Part shown: one piece after another, positions 29,311 through 36,781 of the stretch
Layout: each line of letters starts with the position of its first letter
Position numbering within the stretch: position 1 is the stretch's first letter
Assembly: GCA_016840465.1 (NCBI GenBank)
Contig: JAEOSH010000002.1
Span: forward strand, 1 to 36,781
Direction: 5' to 3'
Source: Candidatus Baldrarchaeum yapensis
GTDB taxonomy: Archaea; Asgardarchaeota; Baldrarchaeia; Baldrarchaeales; Baldrarchaeaceae
DNA: 36,781 nt
Program-made: the position numbers and the translations under genes
Notes under the pieces: model-generated
What the model saw: the letters and a program-made list of their open reading frames with translations, nothing else
Told to the model about the DNA's origin: nothing
Database searches by the model: none

Positions 29311-32301
29311 ATCTGCAAGTTTAAGGACCTCATCTATGGCCTCTCTATGCTCAGGTGTGAGCATCGATGAAACTGCGGGTTTAACTTTGCGAATTTTTTC
29401 ATACGATTCTTTTATCGATATTTCACTCACAAGCCGGCCACCGCACATGCATCTCTGTGTTAAAGTTGGGCGAGAGTAGCTTCGGCCGCATTTTTCACAA
29501 GAATATTTTACTGAAATGAGTTCCCTCATACCGCTCAAAATTGCCCTTAAAATTGCGTTATAAATGGCCTCCTCACTTATTTGGCTGAAGCACTTTGGAC
29601 AGAAGCGACCTTTAAGCTTCAAGATATCCAACGTTGTATTGCACCTCTCACATACGACTTGAATATTGTCATCAAATATCATTTCCATCGAAGATCTTAC
29701 TGACATAACACCACTATTACCATTAGTCTCGAGGAAACTCTGCAGTGTGACACCTACATTAACATTGAGCAGTTCCTTCTTGGAAATTCCTAACGGTTTA
29801 AAGAGCCGTTCAGCAGGTTGAAGCAATTGCTTTTCCAAATAATATTCATCATCAATTTCCAAGCCATTTTCCATGACATATTCTGGATCTTCTGCCCGCT
29901 CAGCTATCGACCCTTTACCTTTTACTATTACAAATGCTATGCGTTCACCGACGCTAGGCGCCATCTTACCCTGTCTCTTACGCAGTTTTTCCGCTAAAAC
30001 GACATGTGGTTGTTTTGCCTTATATTCTTTAGGCAGCTTCGAAAGAGATCTTGTTAATATAAGTTTTTCCAGCGGTATCTTGCCCTCCTTTAAGTCTTTA
30101 ACTACTGTTCTGAAATAGTTAACAGCCTTTTCGACGTTATTCTCTCTGAGAAGAATGTCAAGTATCGTTTCCATAACTTCACTAACAAGATCACACCATT
30201 CTCTCCTTACAGTCTCTATACCCTTCATGTCAATTACGTCCTCATGCCACTTACCATCATCTCCTCTTGTAACCCTTAAGCCGGCATACCGCTTCTTACT
30301 CAATATTAGGAACGATTTGTAGATTTTTTCGAACTCTAACAGAAGCGGCTCAGGCAACAATCTGGATATTTCGATCGATATTTTTCTTCCTATTTCCTCA
30401 GCTTCGTCGAAATTCCTCGTCTTGATCCTCACCATAATGCTATCAGTATCTCCATATATCACCTCATATCCATAGGTCTCTTCGACTTTCTGCTTCGTAA
30501 ACTCAATGGTTTGTCTGCCAAAACCAGTAATCGCATTTGCAACATCCAAGGAATATATACGGGCCTTTAAATACCCCGTATAACCGTAAAAGCTGTTCAT
30601 CATTATTTTTATCGCAAGTTGCCGAGCATCGAGTTGCCGATATCTTTCAGGATCCTTCTCCTCCTTCATCATTTTCTTAACCTTAACACGAAACTCCATC
30701 AACTCCCTAAGTATTTCGGGCATTAAACCTTCTCTTACCTCCTTAGATACAAACTTTGCCCCTGTTGGTGCAGTTATATGCGATACTTCACTATCTCCAT
30801 CTTCTAGTAGCAACGTGGTAAAACAAATATTGTAAGCGATAATTATCGACGGATACAGACTTCTGAAGTCTAAAACAAGAATTTTATCATCGCCAGAATA
30901 TATTCCAACCTTTGGTTCAAGTACTGTTGCACCCTTTAGTTCCTTTTTCTCTCGCTCTTTCCTCCGTCTCTCGATCTCCTGATCATCGGGTTTGCACGGA
31001 AGTATTATATCTCTTTTCTTTCCGTAACGAAGAAGTAAACTTTCCACCTTTGCTGATTGCCCGCCATAAATGACATCTTGAGGTAATAATCCGCACACGC
31101 GCGACAATTCCAAATATTTATCAAGTAATCGCTTCTCTAAGAGTATCTTCAGGGGAAGTATAGCATCCTTCCGTGCGTATTCTATTAACTTCTTTATCTC
31201 GTTTGAGTTCCCGTTCCAAAGCTTGGGAATATCCTTATAATCCAACTCGACCTTCTTCTCATTAATTAGCTTCTCGGCAACGTGATCAAGCGTATAGCGC
31301 TTCAAATGGAACTCCGATTTTACAAGTTCCTGAACATCCGCAACTATCCTTCCAGGAATTAAAATTCTCGTTTCCCTTTCACCTTTCTTCAACTGAACTC
31401 CTTTATCCAAAACTCGACCCATCTTTGATGGTATATTATACTCTTTTAACCTCCTCAGCAAATACGGTAGGTCAAAATTCAAAATGTTATACCCTGTTAT
31501 GAGATCCGGATCGTATGCATCAATGATTTCAAGAAACCTCCTTAACATCTCCTCCTCTCCATTAAAACACTCTATGTTGTCTATCTTCGCATTCACTGGC
31601 CTTGATACCAGTACTAGTGTATCCTTCCCATCAAATGAGGGGTAGAAGGCTATGCTTATGATTATTATCGGGTCTTTTGACGGATCCGGTAATAACTTAT
31701 CGTTCGACGGTAAACACTCTATGTCGAAGCTCATCATCTTGAGTTCAACCTTTGGCGCTACCTCATCCTCGACAACACGAACTTCATGTGCTTTCATCTC
31801 CATACTTGTCTTTCCTAGTGAAGTTTTTATGACCTCACCTTTCACTCTGAGCAAAGAATACCCGTAAATTCCATTATCTATCATATACCTGTATCTAAAC
31901 GGTATATCCGCCTCAAAAACCTCAATAACTCCTTCCATTTTCCTAACTTTATCCCTAATCTCCTTAACTTGAGTCGGAACCCTAACCTCGACCCTTAAAA
32001 CTTCTCTCTTTGACCTCTGATACCCCAACGGCAGGAATTTTCTCTCAAACGATACCCCCGTGACTATACCTTGAAACCTCTCAGCTATCCTCTCCGCAAC
32101 CCTCCTCTCATCCCCCTCTCTAGCTAAAACATAAAAGTAAGGCTTAAATCCCTCAACATAAACAGTACACGTCCGTCCGTCAGTCCCCTTCCCTATTAAC
32201 CTGATAACCGGCCTGTTGCTCGAATCCACAATGTAATCGCAGTCCAGTAATATCATTTCCCTCGTTATCACGCAAGTTCCCCCTTTATACTCACTACCCA
32301 C
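29278..32301 (-). CDS. polB: family B DNA polymerase with extended C-terminal two-cluster cysteine module
   Basis: Exo I SFDIECLP, motif A DFRSLYPSIIIAYNI, motif C YGDTDSIMV, KKRYAGL; C-terminal CERCNTTLDILKLKGRFCPKC and CEKCGRSYSRPTLTQRCMC. Confidence 0.95.
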   Translation of the reverse strand: MGSEYKGGTCVITREMILLDCDYIVDSSNRPVIRLIGKGTDGRTCTVYVEGFKPYFYVLAREGDERRVAERIAERFQGIVTGVSFERKFLPLGYQRSKREVLRVEVRVPTQVKEIRDKVRKMEGVIEVFEADIPFRYRYMIDNGIYGYSLLRVKGEVIKTSLGKTSMEMKAHEVRVVEDEVAPKVELKMMSFDIECLPSNDKLLPDPSKDPIIIISIAFYPSFDGKDTLVLVSRPVNAKIDNIECFNGEEEMLRRFLEIIDAYDPDLITGYNILNFDLPYLLRRLKEYNIPSKMGRVLDKGVQLKKGERETRILIPGRIVADVQELVKSEFHLKRYTLDHVAEKLINEKKVELDYKDIPKLWNGNSNEIKKLIEYARKDAILPLKILLEKRLLDKYLELSRVCGLLPQDVIYGGQSAKVESLLLRYGKKRDIILPCKPDDQEIERRRKEREKKELKGATVLEPKVGIYSGDDKILVLDFRSLYPSIIIAYNICFTTLLLEDGDSEVSHITAPTGAKFVSKEVREGLMPEILRELMEFRVKVKKMMKEEKDPERYRQLDARQLAIKIMMNSFYGYTGYLKARIYSLDVANAITGFGRQTIEFTKQKVEETYGYEVIYGDTDSIMVRIKTRNFDEAEEIGRKISIEISRLLPEPLLLEFEKIYKSFLILSKKRYAGLRVTRGDDGKWHEDVIDMKGIETVRREWCDLVSEVMETILDILLRENNVEKAVNYFRTVVKDLKEGKIPLEKLILTRSLSKLPKEYKAKQPHVVLAEKLRKRQGKMAPSVGERIAFVIVKGKGSIAERAEDPEYVMENGLEIDDEYYLEKQLLQPAERLFKPLGISKKELLNVNVGVTLQSFLETNGNSGVMSVRSSMEMIFDDNIQVVCERCNTTLDILKLKGRFCPKCFSQISEEAIYNAILRAILSGMRELISVKYSCEKCGRSYSRPTLTQRCMCGGRLVSEISIKESYEKIRKVKPAVSSMLTPEHREAIDEVLKLADLIVAPKSSSS

Positions 32302-32443
32302 TCCATCCTTATAAAGATAGACCCACCACAGAAAAAATCAGACATATAACACGCCCTTGCGTCCCTATCAACAAAAAACATCGATGACAGTACCGTACCT
32401 GGTCATCTAGTGACTGATACCTTGGAAAGACAAAAGAAGAAGA

Positions 32444-32531
32444 TGGTAGCCCGGCCGGGATTCGAACCCGGGTCCCCAGCTTTCTTCGGGGCTCCAAAGG
32501 CTGGGAGGCTTGGCCGCTACCCCACCGGGCT
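32444..32531 (-). tRNA. tRNA-Gln (anticodon UUG) with 12-nt intron, CCA encoded
   Basis: Minus strand AGCCCGGTGGGGTAGCGGCCAAGCCTCCCAGCCTTTGG[AGCCCCGAAGAA]AGCTGGGGACCCGGGTTCGAATCCCGGCCGGGCTACCA. Confidence 0.9.
32482..32493 (-). other. 12-nt canonical-position (37/38) archaeal tRNA intron
   Basis: Bulge-helix-loop: outer stem CCAGC/GCUGG, central helix CUUU/GAAG, 3' bulge AAA cut AA^A, 5' cut GG^A. The mature anticodon loop is CUUUGGA. Confidence 0.85.
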
Positions 32532-32711
32532 TTGACAATGTCCGTATTTGGTTACCTAATGACTGCTAGACTCGAGTTGCTAAATAAACCTTTCTCTCTG
32601 ATGCAGTATTTTTGGATCTATTAATATGTTATTTCTCACCAATACGGACCCTTTAGGAGAACATTTACTATTTTGTCGGCGTACCTTTCTAGAGATAGAA
32701 TTGAATTTGTG

Positions 32712-34445
32712 TCACTTTGATTCTGCGGGTGCACCTTTCATCATATCACGGAGTTCTTTGAGTATTTGGTCCATGCGAGCATATATTCTTCTCAATCTCT
32801 TTTCATTTTCGCTTTGAAGTTTAAAGAATATGTCACGTGTTACCTTACCTTCTAAGAAGTGCCTTTGGAGCCTGTGAAGACTTGCCTTCAACGTTTCCCT
32901 TTCAGTTTCAAGGATCTCCATTTCAGTGATGAGATCTCTTACTCTCTTAGGTGCCGCCTTAAGACGTGTTTCCAACTTTTTCAGCTTATCATTAATGGAG
33001 GATATCCTGTTTTCTAGAGTTGCCCTTCGTTCTCGGTATCTTTTTCTCTTAATTCTTCGCTCAACAAACGATTTATCCAGATTATCTATCTCCATGTGAG
33101 TTGCGAGGCGTTCTTCAACGAGGTCGCAGTATTTATTGAGGTCATCTATCATTTCGATGGGTATGAGCGCAGGTGGTACCACCTTTACCGCGTAACGTCT
33201 AGAGATTACGTAAATCGCGAGGAGTGATGCGATTACTATCGAAAAGATGTAAGGTCGAAATGGTATTAGAAGATACATGTAAAAGTTTATGTCGGCATAA
33301 ATCGGATCATGTATGCAAGTAAAGTTCGTGAGGGTAATTTTCACCTCAGATCCGCCACTTTTTTCAATAGTTAATGCACGATTATGGAGGCGCACTATGG
33401 AGTGAGCAGTTCCATCGGGGAATTTGAATTTGAGGTCTAGTGCTACGATCGCCATAGAGGTGTTTACGATTAAAGGCATGGAAAGCCTGTAGAGATTATT
33501 TATGCTCCTGAGGTACTCATCGACGGGTATCGTGTAACTAATTATAAACTCATAGCTGGAGTTTTCAGGAATCGCGTACCTTGATTCTTCAATTTTTACA
33601 GTAACTTTAATTCCGCTACTCGTCTCCTCTTTGTCTATTTTGAGTTTACCAACTATGTCTCTAACCTCAACATCCCTGCTGTTCCGATCGATGTATACAT
33701 ATAACTCGCTCACATCTGCTGGACCGTAATTCTCCACTTTAATGGTACTTTTTACCGTAATGAGGCCAATTTCCCGAATTATGATTTCCGAAGATACATT
33801 TGCCTCACAAAGGCGAACCGTGTGAGCGGGGAGAGAAACCTCACGATATGTAATGTTGAAAGGAGAAACGTCGTTGTACGTTTCTTCCACATCATGGAAC
33901 TTGAATGTTGCTCTTTTAATTAGGTAGGGGAGCATAGGATAGGTTGATATGTTGAATGTTATGGATCCGAGGGTCATATTCCCGTAGATGACAATGTATT
34001 TCGGTCTGTATACCGTTTTTATCCGAATTGTGCAATCATCTCCGGGCTTCAAATATTTGTTCAGATAAATTTCGTACATGGTGTAATTTTGATACTCCTC
34101 AAAGTCGTAAGAGAGAGGACCAATATCATCGAAGGCGTAGAATTCTGTGCAGTAATCAGCAAGAGGTTTAGGAATGTAGTATTTAAAAGATGTGACCATG
34201 TGAGTGTCATTGTTCAGTATTGTTAATTCGTCGGTTATTACCATGAGGCCAAAATTATCAAGATCGACTTCTCTGCTGGAAGTTACCAATAGGGAGTAAC
34301 CTCCTCCGTTATCGTTGCTCGTTAAGCATACCGCTGAGTGTATATGAAGAAAGGCAAGTATTACGATTGCGAGGAGTAACAGCGAAGTCAGCATTTGGAT
34401 AAGAGAAGAGTGAGTTGGGGCATTTTCTCGATATGATTTTTTCAT
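32712..34445 (-). CDS. ribophorin-I-like (OST1-like) membrane protein with C-terminal coiled coil
   Basis: Signal/TM at the N-terminus, ~370-aa ectodomain rich in NxS/T, one TM (IFSIVIASLLAIYVI), coiled-coil tail. YEFIISYTIPVDEYLRSINNLYRLSMPLI...VALDLKFKFPDGT resembles the ribophorin I segment with the same layout. Start placed at MKKSY; the track starts at 34478. Confidence 0.5.
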   Translation of the reverse strand: MKKSYRENAPTHSSLIQMLTSLLLLAIVILAFLHIHSAVCLTSNDNGGGYSLLVTSSREVDLDNFGLMVITDELTILNNDTHMVTSFKYYIPKPLADYCTEFYAFDDIGPLSYDFEEYQNYTMYEIYLNKYLKPGDDCTIRIKTVYRPKYIVIYGNMTLGSITFNISTYPMLPYLIKRATFKFHDVEETYNDVSPFNITYREVSLPAHTVRLCEANVSSEIIIREIGLITVKSTIKVENYGPADVSELYVYIDRNSRDVEVRDIVGKLKIDKEETSSGIKVTVKIEESRYAIPENSSYEFIISYTIPVDEYLRSINNLYRLSMPLIVNTSMAIVALDLKFKFPDGTAHSIVRLHNRALTIEKSGGSEVKITLTNFTCIHDPIYADINFYMYLLIPFRPYIFSIVIASLLAIYVISRRYAVKVVPPALIPIEMIDDLNKYCDLVEERLATHMEIDNLDKSFVERRIKRKRYRERRATLENRISSINDKLKKLETRLKAAPKRVRDLITEMEILETERETLKASLHRLQRHFLEGKVTRDIFFKLQSENEKRLRRIYARMDQILKELRDMMKGAPAESK

Positions 34446-34624
34446 ATGTCGGACGCCTCCATGAGGATAACTTTGCACCTCAAGAAAATTTTGAATACCT
34501 TAATGATCGAACCATTAATAAAAGTACTCCGAGCCCTTAACTTTCAACTTAAAAAGAAGTAGGGTCTCTGGTTCGAAGCACCTAATCGAGATCTTGTTAT
34601 GGTCGATCTGAATACAACATAAGA

Positions 34625-35206
34625 TTGGGGTTGATGAGGGTGAAAAAGATCCTAGTGATTGGGGACTTCCACATTCCAGATCGGGCCAAAAGCATCCCCG
34701 AGCAGATTTCTGCAATAATTAACAGGGAGAACTTCGATCTTGTAATTTCTACTGGCGACTTTACGACAAGAGATACGCTTAAGATGCTGGAAAAAATAGC
34801 CCCCGTGAAATGGGTTATTGGAAACATGGATTATATAACGGGACCGGAGACCGAGAGAGTTGAGATTGATGGAATAAAAATAGGAATCACCCACGGTACA
34901 TACGTATATCCTCGCGGAAATCCGTACCAGCTTAGGCAGATCGCTCTCAAGATGAAAGTTAATGTATTGATATCCGGCCATACACATGCTCTATCGATAC
35001 ACAAATTCGATGATGTTTTGCTTTTGAACCCAGGGAGCGCTACTGGTGTGTGGGGTGGAGGACCCGCGTCTATGAAGCCCAGTTTCATGATCCTCGAAAT
35101 AGAGGGAAACAGCATTAGGGTGAGAGCGTACGAACTCGAGAAATCAGGACTAAAGGAAATAGTAAAAACGTATAGGATTGAGGGCAATAAGATAGTCGAG
35201 GGCTAA
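34625..35206 (+). CDS. YfcE/MJ0936-like phosphodiesterase
   Basis: ILVIGDFHIPDRA, VISTGDFTT, VIGNMDY, ISGHTHA, LLNPGSATG. Confidence 0.92.
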   Translation: MGLMRVKKILVIGDFHIPDRAKSIPEQISAIINRENFDLVISTGDFTTRDTLKMLEKIAPVKWVIGNMDYITGPETERVEIDGIKIGITHGTYVYPRGNPYQLRQIALKMKVNVLISGHTHALSIHKFDDVLLLNPGSATGVWGGGPASMKPSFMILEIEGNSIRVRAYELEKSGLKEIVKTYRIEGNKIVEG

Positions 35207-35215
35207 CCGTTCCAG

Positions 35216-36781
35216 TTACGAGGGCGTTTTGAAGAGAGATAATAGCTTTTCGTAGAATGAGCGCTCGCTTTCGTCTTTAGACAACACGTATAATCTTTCT
35301 ATTATCAACTCGGGCGTTGACTTTGCAAGATAATTAAATCTGGGGGATCGATTTACTATTAAGTTGTAGTTTTCATCCAAGCCTTCCGCCTCTATTCCAT
35401 CAACTCTAATCTTTGCTTTCGTAAGTTTTTTGATTTCCTGTGCTAAGTGGCTAACGAACACCGCGCATGCGTTTTTATTTTCCCAGAGCATATCCATGAT
35501 CCCCGCAATTATCCTAGCAGCCGCGGAGGTTTCCGTCATAGCTTCCAACTCGTCGAAGAGTGCAAGCTTCGACTCCTCGGATGAAATTATTTTTGAAAAT
35601 CTTTTTAGGGTTGTTTCTAGAGCACCGGCGTCAACCATTCCTTTTGCCTTTGCGTAAAAGTGTATTTCATCGAAAACACGAAGATGGGCTTTCTCAGCTG
35701 GGACAGGGAACCCCATTTGTGCAAGAATCACAACTTGCGCCAAGGTTTGTAATAGACATGTCTTTCCTCCGCTATTTGCTCCTGAAAGTATTATTATGCG
35801 TTCACCATTTGTGTTAGGTGGTTTAAATGGCGTTTCTCCGACAACATAAGTCACCGGTTCCACTTTTATCTCGCCTTTTAGTTCCTTCTCCTTAAGGAAA
35901 ACATTTTTTGCGTTTATTATTGCTATGCCATTATATTCCATATTTATATCGGGCGGATTAAGTTCATAATCCCGTGCAAACCTCCCTATTGCAAAGAATA
36001 CGTCAAAATCGAGGAATATCTTTATTGCACGCTCTACTACATCTTGGTACCTAAGAAACTCCTTTGCTATGCGTTTGTACAGTTTATATTTTCGTATACT
36101 ATAGCGTTTCCTTAAGAGGTCCTCTAACATTCGAACCTTATTGCGGTCCGCCTGTACCGGTAATGTCGTTTCTTGAGGGAATAATCCCTCGATTACTTGT
36201 AATTCGTCTATCGAGAGATTCAATTCCTTGGAGAGTTTCTCCTCAGCCTCCTTCACGGTGCTTATAAACAGGTCATAAATATCATCAGGTATCCATCTCC
36301 TTATTGCATCAATTGAGGCCTCTGCTTCGGATATTTCCAAAAGCTTAACCAATTGTTCACCACTTATCACAGCCTTTCTTGAAGTGATTTCTCTTCTCAG
36401 CTTATTATTCACCTCGGCCTCTATCTCGCTAATTACAATGTCCAGATTTTTAAGGGCCTGATTTAGCCTATCGTACTCCTCATCAAGACCCTCTAAGAGT
36501 TCTCCATTTTCGTCGATGTGCTCGAGTAATGACTTCACCTTACGTAGTCCCTCTATCTCGATTTCCTGCCTCATGCGATCTATGAACGCTCCTTCGCCGA
36601 TTCCGAGCAACAAATCCGCAAGTTCACATGCTGCAATTATTGTTTGCCTATTAGAGGCAAATACATAAACTATTTTCTCCGGTATTATCTCCTCTTCTGA
36701 CAAGTCCTCCTCGGTTATAACCTCCAGATTTTCCGCGCCTTCAAGTTCCATCGCAATTTCAGGATTCCTAGTTACCAATAT
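35216..36781 (-). CDS. MutS/MutS2-like ATPase, truncated at the window edge
   Basis: IIILSGANSGGKTCLLQTLAQVVILAQMGFPVPAEKAHLRVFDEI, LALFDELEAMTETSAAARI, ACAVFVSHLAQEI; frame open at the window end; no Smr domain seen. Confidence 0.88.
   Translation of the reverse strand: MLVTRNPEIAMELEGAENLEVITEEDLSEEEIIPEKIVYVFASNRQTIIAACELADLLLGIGEGAFIDRMRQEIEIEGLRKVKSLLEHIDENGELLEGLDEEYDRLNQALKNLDIVISEIEAEVNNKLRREITSRKAVISGEQLVKLLEISEAEASIDAIRRWIPDDIYDLFISTVKEAEEKLSKELNLSIDELQVIEGLFPQETTLPVQADRNKVRMLEDLLRKRYSIRKYKLYKRIAKEFLRYQDVVERAIKIFLDFDVFFAIGRFARDYELNPPDINMEYNGIAIINAKNVFLKEKELKGEIKVEPVTYVVGETPFKPPNTNGERIIILSGANSGGKTCLLQTLAQVVILAQMGFPVPAEKAHLRVFDEIHFYAKAKGMVDAGALETTLKRFSKIISSEESKLALFDELEAMTETSAAARIIAGIMDMLWENKNACAVFVSHLAQEIKKLTKAKIRVDGIEAEGLDENYNLIVNRSPRFNYLAKSTPELIIERLYVLSKDESERSFYEKLLSLFKTPS

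Noticed and set aside
32309-32497. 62-aa ORF overlapping tRNA-Gln
   Set aside because: It reads through the tRNA gene and has no recognisable protein features. The same applies to the ORF at 13011-13226 over the tRNA-Ser end.
1-36781. CRISPR arrays, rRNA genes, toxin-antitoxin or known defence islands
   Set aside because: No regularly spaced repeats, no rRNA sequence and no recognised defence genes were seen. The RHH gene is linked to ftsZ, not to a toxin.

Overview
The window is an archaeal chromosome segment, probably TACK/Thermoproteota-like from its gene content, dense in housekeeping genes. Recognisable genes include archaeal MAT, a signal peptidase, pyrE, a metallo-beta-lactamase-fold hydrolase, a GNAT acetyltransferase, hypD, a mobA-like gene, a MEMO-family gene, orc1/cdc6, a winged-HTH gene, truA, RFC large and small subunits, archease, a SPOUT methyltransferase, rpl3-rpl4-rpl23-rpl2, an RHH regulator, ftsZ, a probable Rpo8, a SmAP3-like protein, a TFB paralogue, a type IV pilus-like ATPase with a tiny pilin-like ORF, a COG2509-like FAD protein, a COG1407-like phosphoesterase, an Lhr helicase, PolB, a ribophorin-I-like membrane protein, a YfcE-like phosphodiesterase and a MutS-like ATPase. 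There are three tRNAs: Glu-CUC, Ser-UGA and Gln-UUG. Two GC-rich islands look foreign; one is a decayed DDE transposase. The strongest anomaly is in hypD. The gene is intact except for a 24-nt insertion (5976-5999, minus strand) that puts an in-frame TGA inside the conserved CGT|H motif. The insert forms a near-perfect hairpin, is flanked by GAC direct repeats, and its exact removal restores ...[35 protein letters not shown].... It is best explained as an ultra-short BHB-like archaeal mRNA intron. The tRNA-Gln gene in the same window carries a 12-nt intron with a clean bulge-helix-loop motif.
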